Of a stretch of DNA of 64,000 nucleotides, positions 52,594 through 60,618 are shown in pieces; the stretch's first letter is position 1, and each line of letters opens with the position of its first letter. The position numbers were made by a program, and so were the translations under genes. The stretch lies in contig CAJUFQ010000020.1 of assembly GCA_910585625.1 (NCBI GenBank), positions 4,279 through 68,278 on the forward strand, in the 5' to 3' direction. This DNA is from an uncultured Lachnospiraceae bacterium (lineage in GTDB: Bacteria > Bacillota > Clostridia > Lachnospirales > Lachnospiraceae). The notes beneath the pieces are model-generated. The model was not told where the DNA came from. It saw nothing but the letters and a program-made list of their open reading frames with translations, and did not search any database.

Positions 52594-53781
52594 ATGGCTA
52601 AAGCTAAATTTGAGAGAACAAAACCGCATTGTAATATCGGAACCATTGGTCACGTTGACCATGGCAAGACTACCTTGACAGCTGCTATCACAAAAGTTTT
52701 GTCTGAGAGAGTTGCAGGAAACGAAGCTACAGATTTCGAGAATATTGATAAAGCTCCAGAGGAGAGGGAAAGAGGTATCACTATCTCTACCGCGCACGTT
52801 GAGTACGAGACAGAGAAGAGGCATTATGCACACGTTGACTGCCCAGGCCATGCTGACTATGTAAAGAACATGATTACAGGCGCTGCTCAGATGGACGGCG
52901 CTATCCTCGTAGTTGCTGCTACAGACGGTGTTATGGCTCAGACAAAAGAGCATATCCTGTTATCCCGTCAGGTAGGCGTGCCGTATATCGTTGTATTCAT
53001 GAACAAGTGCGATATGGTAGACGATGAGGAGCTTCTTGAGCTGGTTGAAATGGAAATTACAGAAGTTCTGGAAGAGTATGAATTCTCTGACTGCCCAATC
53101 ATCAAAGGTTCTGCACTGAAAGCCCTGGAAGATCCAAGCGGAGAGTGGGGCGACAAGGTTATGGAGCTGATGGCAACTGTTGACGATTATATTCCGGATC
53201 CTCAGCGTGCGGTAGACCAGCCGTTCCTGATGCCTATCGAGGATATCTTCACCATCACCGGACGTGGTACGGTTGCAACTGGTAGGGTAGAGCGTGGTGT
53301 TCTTCATGTCAATGAGGATGTTGAAATCGTTGGTATTAAAGAAGAGACCAAGAAGACGGTTGTAACTGGTATCGAGATGTTCCGTAAGCTGTTAGACGAG
53401 GCTCAGGCTGGTGATAACATCGGTGCATTGCTTCGTGGTATCCAGAGAACAGAAATCGAGAGAGGCCAGGTATTGGCTAAACCCGGTACTGTTACCTGCC
53501 ATACAAAATTTACCGCTCAGGTATACGTTTTGACCAAAGATGAAGGTGGACGTCACACGCCGTTCTTCAACAACTACAGACCGCAGTTCTATTTCAGAAC
53601 AACTGACGTGACGGGTGTCTGCAACTTACCAGAAGGTACAGAGATGTGTATGCCTGGCGATAACGTTGAGATGACTATCGAACTTATTCATCCAATCGCT
53701 ATGGAGCAGGGTCTTACTTTCGCTATCCGTGAGGGTGGTAGAACTGTTGGTTCTGGTCGTGTGGCTACGATTGTTGAGTAA
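52594..53781 (+). CDS. tuf: Elongation factor Tu
   Basis: 395 residues. HCNIGTIGHVDHGKTTLTAAI is the P-loop, APEERERGITISTAHVEYET the switch I region, DCPGHADYVKNMITGAAQMDGAILVVAATDG G3, and FMNKCDMVDD G4. Domains 2 and 3 are complete to GRVATIVE. It delivers aminoacyl-tRNA to the ribosome. No S10 operon follows within the window; accessory DNA begins directly after the terminator. Confidence 0.98.
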   Translation: MAKAKFERTKPHCNIGTIGHVDHGKTTLTAAITKVLSERVAGNEATDFENIDKAPEERERGITISTAHVEYETEKRHYAHVDCPGHADYVKNMITGAAQMDGAILVVAATDGVMAQTKEHILLSRQVGVPYIVVFMNKCDMVDDEELLELVEMEITEVLEEYEFSDCPIIKGSALKALEDPSGEWGDKVMELMATVDDYIPDPQRAVDQPFLMPIEDIFTITGRGTVATGRVERGVLHVNEDVEIVGIKEETKKTVVTGIEMFRKLLDEAQAGDNIGALLRGIQRTEIERGQVLAKPGTVTCHTKFTAQVYVLTKDEGGRHTPFFNNYRPQFYFRTTDVTGVCNLPEGTEMCMPGDNVEMTIELIHPIAMEQGLTFAIREGGRTVGSGRVATIVE

Positions 53782-53803
53782 TTGAAAATTCATTGAATTT
53801 ATG

Positions 53804-53867
53804 GGACTTTCCGAGGTTTCTCGGAAAGTCCTTTTTTCGATGTTTCTCGGAAAGTCCTTTTTTCGAT
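53804..53867 (+). terminator. tuf terminator with a 26-base tandem duplication of its 3-prime arm
   Basis: GGACTTTCCGAG (53804-53815) pairs with CTCGGAAAGTCC (53820-53831), followed by TTTTTT. The 26 bases 53816-53841 (loop, right arm and T-run) are repeated exactly at 53842-53867. The left arm could therefore pair with either copy, each with its own T-run. Confidence 0.88.
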
Positions 53868-53879
53868 GTTTGGTGGGAT

Positions 53880-53906
53880 TGATAAGTCTTGATAACAGAA
53901 TGATAA
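53880..53906. repeat. Three TGATAA repeats in helical phase near the element boundary
   Basis: TGATAA occurs at 53880, 53890 and 53901, i.e. 10 and 11 bases apart, immediately after the tuf terminator. The spacing places them on one face of DNA, as for protein-binding arm sites. Their link to the integrase at 55672 is inference. Confidence 0.4.
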
Positions 53907-53916
53907 CAAAAGTTCG

Positions 53917-55128
53917 CTAATTGAGCAATTCTTTATTCTTTTCAATGTATTCTTTCCATATAGCTTCGCGGTCTTTCTGGTGTGTGTTCTCATATTTTTC
54001 GGTATATTCGTCGTGGAGCGCTTTAAGCTGATCCATAAGTGGAGTGTCAGCAGGAAGTTTTCCTCTGCGGATGCGGGCATATAGCCTGTTGTATGATTTT
54101 GTAAATTCCGTATGAATCGGGTGGCTGAATAACTTTTCCTTATAGGATTTCCGGCTAGCGTACTCATTACAGGTAGTGGAAGTGTCTCTGTATATTCTTG
54201 TGCAGTATTCTTGGTTGGAAGTGTACTTCACACGAAAATATCCGTTACATAGTTTGCATTTTTTGATAACGAGTTCATCTTCAAGAAACAGCCGGATGCC
54301 TATACATAAGAACTGTTTGAATGACGTAATGGGGTATTTCCCGATTGCATTATCTGTAATAAGATTGGAGGCATGATTTAGATATTCTGTCCAATTTTGC
54401 GTATTGCAACTGTCTTTTTGGGCACGGATGTCAGATAGAAAATTGTTTTTCAGTTCCATAGTGGATAATGCATCCGATTGAAAATCCTGCTTACTGGCAT
54501 ACAGGCAATAGGAATGGTATATTTCAGCTATTGCACTGCTGGGCAGTTGTAAGCCTTGCTTTGACGGTTCTATGATAACCTCATCTAAATAATTTCTTGC
54601 CTGCGTATATAAAGTTTCAAAATTATTTACTTCTTCGGATAATAGTTTTGCGCATTGAAGCAGCCCCGCATCGGCTGATTTTCCGGCTTGCTGATAGCAG
54701 GAACGCATTACCATATGAAATAAAGGATACAGATAAGACAGTGCCGGATGTTCTTCAAAGCAGGACTGCAATATCGGCATGATTTGTCCGGCAGAAGTCT
54801 CGATATCTTTTGGTATGTTTTCGCAGCAATATAAATTGAAGGTTTCTTTGTCAAAGGGGCAGTCGATGCCGAGCAATGGCAAAACAGACTTCAATTTCTC
54901 AAATGCTACAATAGCAGATTCCTTTTCAGGCATATCATAATCAAGGATTTCCATAATGTTGGTATGGATAGCCGCTTTTTTTATAAAATAGGCGATACTG
55001 CTTTTGTGCGTATTATCGTCATTATAAATGGAAGAAAGGGTTTCTTCGTGGGTGCGGCGGTTAATGCTGTAGAATGCAACACTAAAGTGAAAATCATTTT
55101 TGATGATGTCCGACGAATATAAATTCAT
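53917..55128 (-). CDS. Unknown protein with C-terminal zinc-ribbon-like motif (possibly DUF6076)
   Basis: 403 residues. The first ~290 residues are helix-rich and not recognised. Residues ~293-340 carry CKLCNGYF and YCTRIYRDTSTTCNEYASRKSY, a Cys-rich module that probably binds zinc, and the protein ends in charged helices. The layout resembles the DUF6076 proteins found beside integrases of clostridial mobile elements, but I am not certain of that family. It diverges from the HTH/integrase genes and shares a regulatory region with them. Confidence 0.55.
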   Translation of the reverse strand: MNLYSSDIIKNDFHFSVAFYSINRRTHEETLSSIYNDDNTHKSSIAYFIKKAAIHTNIMEILDYDMPEKESAIVAFEKLKSVLPLLGIDCPFDKETFNLYCCENIPKDIETSAGQIMPILQSCFEEHPALSYLYPLFHMVMRSCYQQAGKSADAGLLQCAKLLSEEVNNFETLYTQARNYLDEVIIEPSKQGLQLPSSAIAEIYHSYCLYASKQDFQSDALSTMELKNNFLSDIRAQKDSCNTQNWTEYLNHASNLITDNAIGKYPITSFKQFLCIGIRLFLEDELVIKKCKLCNGYFRVKYTSNQEYCTRIYRDTSTTCNEYASRKSYKEKLFSHPIHTEFTKSYNRLYARIRRGKLPADTPLMDQLKALHDEYTEKYENTHQKDREAIWKEYIEKNKELLN

Positions 55129-55212
55129 ACTTAAAATTCCTTTCTATCAGATGAACGGTGTAAAATAGCCTCTCTTAAATGCATTTCTTTTGTTATAAAT
55201 ACAATAGTATCA

Positions 55213-55290
55213 CAAGATAAAAATAAATTCAATAAAATTATCTTGACAAATATTCTGTATTGATTTATTATAGGAAACGAGTCAAGATAA
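55213..55290. promoter_or_regulatory. Repeated CAAGATAA operator-like sites around the element promoter
   Basis: CAAGATAA occurs at 55213-55220 and 55283-55290, and its reverse complement TTATCTTG at 55238-55245. The second and third form an inverted pair TTATCTTGAC/GTCAAGATAA that brackets the promoter at 55243-55271. This is the arrangement expected for a repressor or excisionase binding region. Confidence 0.55.
55243..55271 (+). promoter_or_regulatory. Sigma-A promoter of the excisionase-like gene
   Basis: TTGACA (55243-55248) and TATTAT (55266-55271) with a 17-base spacer, 80 bases upstream of the ATG at 55352. The -35 overlaps one arm of the inverted repeat described for this region. 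Confidence 0.7.
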
Positions 55291-55351
55291 ATTAAAACAC
55301 AAAAATAAAAACTTGACAATATACAGCGTCAGTGCAGGAGGAGGGAGGTAG

Positions 55352-55549
55352 ATGAATAACAATTATATGGTAACGGCACAGGATGTCGTTGATATGCTTG
55401 GCGTTTCTAAGGGACACGCATATAAGATTATCAGACAGTTGAACAAAGAACTGGAAGATAGCGGCTATATTGTCGTGTCAGGCAAGATTCCCAGAGCATA
55501 TTGGGATAAGAAGTTTTACGGGTATCAAAGTGGAGTGACAACAGCGTAA
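55352..55549 (+). CDS. Excisionase-like helix-turn-helix protein
   Basis: 65 residues with GGAGGGAGG upstream. MVTAQDVVDMLGVSKGHAYKIIRQLNKEL is a MerR/Xis-type winged helix-turn-helix, followed by GYIVVSGKIPRAYWDKKFYG. Small proteins like this precede tyrosine integrases in many Firmicutes mobile elements and act as excisionase or local regulator. The integrase starts 122 bases downstream. Confidence 0.75.
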   Translation: MNNNYMVTAQDVVDMLGVSKGHAYKIIRQLNKELEDSGYIVVSGKIPRAYWDKKFYGYQSGVTTA

Positions 55550-55606
55550 CAGGAGGTCGGCATATCATTCAGATAGCATATGTGGCTGAAACGAAAAGCA
55601 AATTTA

Positions 55607-55653
55607 AGGGCAGTTCTGCAAGGCTGATTTTATGACAAACTACAGACTGCCCT
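55607..55653 (+). repeat. Hairpin between the excisionase-like and integrase genes
   Basis: AGGGCAGTTCTG (55607-55618) pairs with CAGACTGCCCT (55643-55653) with one bulged base. It lies 19 bases before the integrase start and has no strong T-run, so it may act in translation or mRNA stability rather than termination. Confidence 0.45.
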
Positions 55654-55671
55654 AAGAAGAAAGGAGATTAT

Positions 55672-56781
55672 ATGTCAGTCTATATGGATGAGCAGAGGGG
55701 AACATGGTATTGTATGTTCCGTTACAACGATTGGACGGGCAGACAGAAACAAAAGTGCAAAAGAGGTTTCAAGACAAAGAGGGAAGCGAAAGAGTATGAG
55801 GAGCAGTTTATGCAAACAACAGAAGCAGACATGAATATGAAAGTGGGAGCTTTTGCTGAGATTTATTTCAGGGATAAGCAGGGTGAATTGAAGGAACGGT
55901 CGATCAAGAATAAGAGATATATGATTGAACGGCATATCCTTCCGTACTTTGAAAATAAGTCCATGAATGAAATTACACCGGCAGACATTATCCAGTGGCA
56001 GAACAAAATGCGGGAGGCTGGATATTCACAGACATATCTGCGGATGCTTCAGAATCAAATGACGGCGCTGTTTACCCATGCTTCCAATATCTACAACTTG
56101 ACAAACAATCCCTGCAAGAAAGTAAAGAAAATGGGGAAGTCAGATGCGGATAAAATGGATTTCTGGACTTATGAGGAGTACCAGCAGTTCATTAATACGA
56201 TTGAAGTGGGAAGCAGATATTATGTGCTGTTTGAGATTTTATTCTGGACGGGTATGCGTATCGGAGAACTACTTGCGTTATTTAAAAGCGACGTGAATTT
56301 TCAGGAGAACAAAATATCCATTTCAAAAACTTATTACCGTACAGGGGGAAAAGATGTCATCACAACGCCTAAGACGGAACAGTCAGTCAGGACAATAGAT
56401 ATTCCCGAATTTTTGACACAGGAGATTAAAGCGTATTGTGATAAGCTGTATGAATTTCCCGATAGCGAAAGGCTTTTTCCAATCGTATGCGAAGCAGTAC
56501 AGCATAAAATGGTAAGGCACATTCAGAAATCGGGAGTAAAAAGAATCAGGGTGCATGATTTAAGACATTCGGCATGTGCGTATCTCGCGCATCAGGGAGT
56601 AGCGCCTATGGTCATCAAGGAACGCATGGGACATAAGGACATCAAGATTACTCTGAATACATACGGACATTTATATCCTAACGAACAGAAGAAGGTTGCG
56701 GATATGCTGAACCGAAAGAGGAATGAAGCATCAAATGAAAATGCCCCTGCCGGAAACAGGGACATTTCGGATGCAGATTAA
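55672..56781 (+). CDS. Site-specific tyrosine integrase
   Basis: 369 residues with AAAGGAG upstream. An N-terminal AP2-like arm-binding domain (MSVYMDEQRGTWYCMFRYNDWTGRQ), a SAM-like core-binding domain (about 55-165), and a catalytic domain with Arg in FWTGMRIGELLAL, Lys near TPKTEQSVRTIDI, HDLRHSACAYLAHQGV, MGHKDIKITLNTYGHLYP follow, so the R-K-HxxR-H-Y set is complete. It would catalyse integration and excision of the element carrying it. Confidence 0.93.
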   Translation: MSVYMDEQRGTWYCMFRYNDWTGRQKQKCKRGFKTKREAKEYEEQFMQTTEADMNMKVGAFAEIYFRDKQGELKERSIKNKRYMIERHILPYFENKSMNEITPADIIQWQNKMREAGYSQTYLRMLQNQMTALFTHASNIYNLTNNPCKKVKKMGKSDADKMDFWTYEEYQQFINTIEVGSRYYVLFEILFWTGMRIGELLALFKSDVNFQENKISISKTYYRTGGKDVITTPKTEQSVRTIDIPEFLTQEIKAYCDKLYEFPDSERLFPIVCEAVQHKMVRHIQKSGVKRIRVHDLRHSACAYLAHQGVAPMVIKERMGHKDIKITLNTYGHLYPNEQKKVADMLNRKRNEASNENAPAGNRDISDAD

Positions 56782-56804
56782 ATTGGTGGAACAATTTAAT
56801 CTGC
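56773..56804. repeat. 13-bp perfect inverted repeat over the integrase stop codon
   Basis: GCAGATTAAATTG (56773-56785) and CAATTTAATCTGC (56792-56804) are perfect inverted copies around six bases. The left arm contains the integrase TAA. It lacks a T-run, so a terminator is possible but an attachment or binding site is an alternative. Confidence 0.55.
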
Positions 56805-56891
56805 GACATAAAAAGGACAAGCCTCTCTATGAAAATCTTGCAAATTTATTATAGCAGAGGCTTTCCTAAATGGAAAGGAGAACGATGGAAA

Positions 56892-57245
56892 ATGAAACTG
56901 ATTTATGAAAAATGTGACGACTATTTAGTTCCAAACTTACTGCCAAATCCAGAGCCGGAAGGAGAGCTGAGTAAGTATGGGATGATGAGGAAAAATTATT
57001 TAGAAAATCATCATAGGGGGATCTATTCGGGGATGCTGTTAGAGGGAAGATTGAAAGAGCATCTGCTCATGATACAAGAGCAGGCAGAAGGAAGGTTTGA
57101 TATAATTGTCCGTCAGATGGCAGAAAAAGAAAATGTGACAGAAAAGCTAAAAGCAGAAGACCAAATAGCATGGGTTCGGAAAATGAACAGCATTAGAGCA
57201 AGGGCGGATGAAATTGTGAAAGATGAGATTATCTATATTTTATAG
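56892..57245 (+). CDS. tnpV: TnpV family transposon-encoded protein
   Basis: 117 residues from the ATG at 56892, with AAAGGAG about 11 bases upstream. KLIYEKCDDYLVPNLLPNPEPEGELSKYGMMR, RGIYSGMLLEGRLKEHLLMIQEQA and DQIAWVRKMNSIRARADEIV match the TnpV proteins found in Tn4451-type and other clostridial transposons. Their function is not established. Its presence supports the region being mobile DNA. Confidence 0.8.
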   Translation: MKLIYEKCDDYLVPNLLPNPEPEGELSKYGMMRKNYLENHHRGIYSGMLLEGRLKEHLLMIQEQAEGRFDIIVRQMAEKENVTEKLKAEDQIAWVRKMNSIRARADEIVKDEIIYIL

Positions 57246-57328
57246 GCAGAAGGAGTGCACTGCTATTTTTGCTGTTCTGTTCAACGTAAGGGATTGATAA
57301 AAAATTTTTTCTTATCGCAATACGATTG

Positions 57329-57404
57329 TATGTGAAAACGGAATGGCTGTCAAGGTTATATGAACGCCTTTGGGCGACCTTGACAGCCATTCCGTTTTCA
57401 CATA
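57329..57404. repeat. 28-bp perfect inverted repeat with nested hairpin
   Basis: Bases 57329-57356 (TATGTGAAAACGGAATGGCT...) and 57377-57404 are perfect inverted copies. The 20-base loop contains a nested CGCC-TTTG-GGCG stem. The structure is too long and lacks an adjacent T-run for a typical terminator. It may be a transposon end remnant, a mobile miniature element or a recombination site. Confidence 0.85.
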
Positions 57405-57636
57405 AAGTCACAGTCAAGCGAGAAAAAATATTTCTGGCATGTTCACGCCAACTATTTGTATATTTTGTTGGAACAAGAATCAAGAAAGCAAGAACTGCCT
57501 GCAGTCATTCATAGGTCAGCAGATTTGCCATAGCTGGTATTTATCAATAGCTGAAATAGCAAGCACTGGATGCGTATATACGCACCCTCAAAAAATTCAT
57601 TATTCCCAATGGAAAAAATAAAATTTTTTGATTACA

Positions 57637-57665
57637 CAGGGGAAATCCCCTGACCCCTTTTTTAG
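57637..57665 (+). terminator. Short G+C hairpin followed by T-run
   Basis: CAGGGG-AAAT-CCCCTG (57637-57652) is followed by ACCCCTTTTTTT. It may insulate the downstream defence genes from the mobile-element genes. Confidence 0.5.
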
Positions 57666-57805
57666 AATTTAAGGCGTCTAGCGTTCGTCATGTTGTAATG
57701 TTTTAATTTATAATGATTTTCTGACAACTCTATGATAAAATATAACCAATCGACTATATACAGGTTTTTAAATTGAATTTTAATGGATAAGCTGGAGGCG
57801 GGGTT

Positions 57806-60574
57806 ATGACCGAGGCAGAACAGAGGGCGGCGGCCACAAAATTTTATAATGACTGGCGCGGAATTGGCGATGAAAAAAGTGACAGCCAGCGTTTTTGGAT
57901 TGAGTTTTTTAGTAAGGTTTTGGGTATCGAAAATGTCACTCAGAAAATCATATTTGAGAAACGGGTTGTCGTAGACGGGCAGACGAAGTTTATTGATGTT
58001 TATATACCGGAAACCAGAGTTCTTATTGAACAGAAAAGTATTGATAAAGAACTGGACAGAAAGATACAGCAGTCAGACGGTTCAATGCGTACGCCGTTTG
58101 AGCAGGCGCGAAATTATGCGCAATGGATGATACCAAATGAAACGCCATTATGGATTGTGGCTTGTAATTTTAGATCCTTTGAAATCCATGATATGAACAA
58201 GCCGAATGAGAATCCTGTTGTAATTCGGCTAGAGGAATTAAGAAGCAAGCTTCCACTGCTTGGTTTTATGTTTCAGAAGGAAGTAAAAGAACTTTCCCAT
58301 GAAATGGAAATCTCCTTTCGGGCGGGAGAAATTGCGGGAATTCTTTATGATAAATTGATAGAACAATATAAAGAACCAGATGAAAGTTCTTTTAAAAGTT
58401 TGAATGCGTTATGCGTAAGGCTGGTATTTTGTTTATATGCTGAGGATGCAGGAATATTTGGCGCGCATATGATGTTTCATGATTATCTGAAAGGGATTCC
58501 GGTAAGCGGCGTTCGGAAAGCGCTGGTTGAGTTATTTAAAACGCTTGACACAAAAGAGGAAGACCGGGATAAATATCTGGCAGAGGATAACCCGCGCCTT
58601 GCAGCGTTTCCGTATGTCAATGGAGGGCTGTTCGCAGATGAAACAATTGAGATTCCGCCGTTTACAGAGGAACTGAAGGAGCTTCTGCTCACAAAGGCAA
58701 GCGCAGATTTTGACTGGTCTGATATTAGCCCTACGATTTTTGGGGCAGTGTTTGAGAGTACCTTAAATCCGGAAACGAGAAGAAACGGGGGTATGCATTA
58801 CACTTCCATAGATAATATCCACAAAGTGATTGATCCTTTATTTTTAGGAGATTTGAAAAAAGAACTGGAAGAGATGAAGCAAATCACGGCTGCGCGGAGT
58901 AAAAGGGCAAAATTAGAATCTTTCCAGAGAAAGATTGCTGCGTTAAAATTTCTCGATCCCGCATGTGGGTCCGGCAATTTTTTGACAGAGACGTATATTT
59001 CCCTGCGGAGATTGGAAAATGAGGTTCTTTATGAATTGCAGGGTGGCCAGATTGTATTGGGGGAAGCGGTTAATCCGATACAGGTATCCATCGGACAGTT
59101 TTATGGAATAGAAATCAATGATTTTGCTGTTACAGTTGCGAAGACAGCCTTGTGGATAGCGGAAAGCCAGATGATGAAAGAAACGGAAGATGTTGTCCAT
59201 ATGAGTCTCGATTTTCTTCCTCTGAAATCCTATGCGAATATTGTGGAAGGGAATGCAGTCCGCCTTGATTGGGAAGACGTCATATCTAAGAATCAATTGT
59301 CTTATTTGATGGGTAATCCCCCGTTTGTAGGCGCAAGGATGATGGATGCGGCGCAAAAGGAGGATGTGTTGCATGTGTTCGGTAAAAAATGGAAAAATGT
59401 CGGAAATCTTGATTATGTAAGCTGCTGGTATAAAAAGGCGGTTGATTTCTGTGACGGAACGGATATTCGCTGCGCATTGGTTTCCACAAATTCCATTTGT
59501 CAGGGGGAATCTGCTGCAAATCTGTGGAAACCGCTTTTTGAGCGGGGAGTGCATATTGATTATGCATACCATACGTTCCGATGGGATTCCGAGGCAAAAA
59601 TCAAAGCGCATGTACATTGTATTATTGTGGGATTCAGTATTGCGCCTTTTGTGAAGGATAAAATTATTTTTTCCGGCGAGGAAGCAAAAAAGGCGCATAA
59701 TATCAATGCCTATTTATTAGATGCGGAAAATATTGTCGTGGAAAGCAGAAGCAAGGCTATATGTGATGTTCCGCAGATTGGCATAGGGAATAAACCGATT
59801 GACGGAGGAAATTATCTGTTTACAAAAGAAGAAAAAGAAGAATTTGTGAAAAAAGAGCCATTGGCTGAAAAGTGGTTTATGCCATGGGTCGGCTCGCAAG
59901 AGTTTATTAACCGCTATTACCGTTATTGCCTGTGGCTTGGCGACTGCCCTCCGAATGAATTGCGAAAAATGCCTGAATGCATGAAACGAGTGCAGGCGGT
60001 CAGGGACTTTCGGCTTTCCAGTAAGAGCGCCGGAACAGTAAAACTGGCTGAACGGCCAACACATTTTCATGTTGAAAATATGCCGAAAGGGAATTATATT
60101 GTAATACCGGAAGTGTCTTCCGAACGCAGGAGATATATACCAATAGGTTTTCTGTCGTCGGATATATTGTGCAGTAATCTTGTGAAGATTGTTCCAGATG
60201 CTACGCTATATCATTTTGGTATTTTAACATCTAATGTCCATATGTCATGGATGAGGGCGGTATGCGGGAGGTTAAAAAGTGATTATCGTTATTCAAAGGA
60301 TGTTGTTTATAATAATTTCCCATGGCCATCGCCAACGGAGGAACAGAGGAAGAAAATTGAATTGACAGCGCAGGCGATACTTGACGCCAGAGATTTATAT
60401 CCCGACAGCAGTTTTGCAGATTTATATGATGAACTGACGATGCCAATAGAATTACGGAAAGCGCATATGCAAAACGACAAGGCGGTCATGCAGGCATATG
60501 GGTTTTCCATTAAAGGTACGACAGAAGAAAGCTGTGTGGCGGAATTGATGAGAATGTATCAGAAAATAACATAA
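57806..60574 (+). CDS. MmeI-like (type IIL) single-chain restriction-modification enzyme
   Basis: 922 residues, close to the 919 of MmeI. The N-terminal ~150 residues hold a PD-(D/E)xK-type nuclease motif: D64 in KFIDVYIPE and E75-x-K77 in LIEQKS. A helical linker follows. The methyltransferase domain has motif I LDPACGSGNFLTE near residue 384 and motif IV NPPFVGARMM near 504, giving an N6-adenine-type NPPF catalytic loop. The C-terminal region ending DPxLxxELY-like SFADLYDELTMP is the target-recognition area. Family knowledge predicts one protein that both cuts and methylates DNA. GGAGGCGGGG precedes the ATG. A defence role is expected. Confidence 0.88.
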   Translation: MTEAEQRAAATKFYNDWRGIGDEKSDSQRFWIEFFSKVLGIENVTQKIIFEKRVVVDGQTKFIDVYIPETRVLIEQKSIDKELDRKIQQSDGSMRTPFEQARNYAQWMIPNETPLWIVACNFRSFEIHDMNKPNENPVVIRLEELRSKLPLLGFMFQKEVKELSHEMEISFRAGEIAGILYDKLIEQYKEPDESSFKSLNALCVRLVFCLYAEDAGIFGAHMMFHDYLKGIPVSGVRKALVELFKTLDTKEEDRDKYLAEDNPRLAAFPYVNGGLFADETIEIPPFTEELKELLLTKASADFDWSDISPTIFGAVFESTLNPETRRNGGMHYTSIDNIHKVIDPLFLGDLKKELEEMKQITAARSKRAKLESFQRKIAALKFLDPACGSGNFLTETYISLRRLENEVLYELQGGQIVLGEAVNPIQVSIGQFYGIEINDFAVTVAKTALWIAESQMMKETEDVVHMSLDFLPLKSYANIVEGNAVRLDWEDVISKNQLSYLMGNPPFVGARMMDAAQKEDVLHVFGKKWKNVGNLDYVSCWYKKAVDFCDGTDIRCALVSTNSICQGESAANLWKPLFERGVHIDYAYHTFRWDSEAKIKAHVHCIIVGFSIAPFVKDKIIFSGEEAKKAHNINAYLLDAENIVVESRSKAICDVPQIGIGNKPIDGGNYLFTKEEKEEFVKKEPLAEKWFMPWVGSQEFINRYYRYCLWLGDCPPNELRKMPECMKRVQAVRDFRLSSKSAGTVKLAERPTHFHVENMPKGNYIVIPEVSSERRRYIPIGFLSSDILCSNLVKIVPDATLYHFGILTSNVHMSWMRAVCGRLKSDYRYSKDVVYNNFPWPSPTEEQRKKIELTAQAILDARDLYPDSSFADLYDELTMPIELRKAHMQNDKAVMQAYGFSIKGTTEESCVAELMRMYQKIT

Positions 60575-60618
60575 ATGGATTGCAATATAAAGAAGTATTA
60601 TTTGAAAGAACGGTGTTG

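Larger units (their letters stand above)
57246..57805. other. 560-base gene-free region of the accessory island
   Basis: No convincing gene is seen on either strand. It holds a 28-bp perfect inverted repeat (57329-57404), a short hairpin with T-run (57637-57662), and low-complexity A+T sequence before the restriction-modification gene. A TATAAT occurs at 57709 with only a weak -35. It probably marks the junction between the integrase/TnpV module and the defence genes. Confidence 0.5.

Noticed and set aside
53816..53867. The 26-base duplication as attL/attR of the integrase element
   Set aside because: The two copies are adjacent and do not flank any element DNA.
57329..57404. CRISPR repeat or integron attC site
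   Set aside because: There is a single inverted repeat and no repeat-spacer array, integron integrase or cassette structure.
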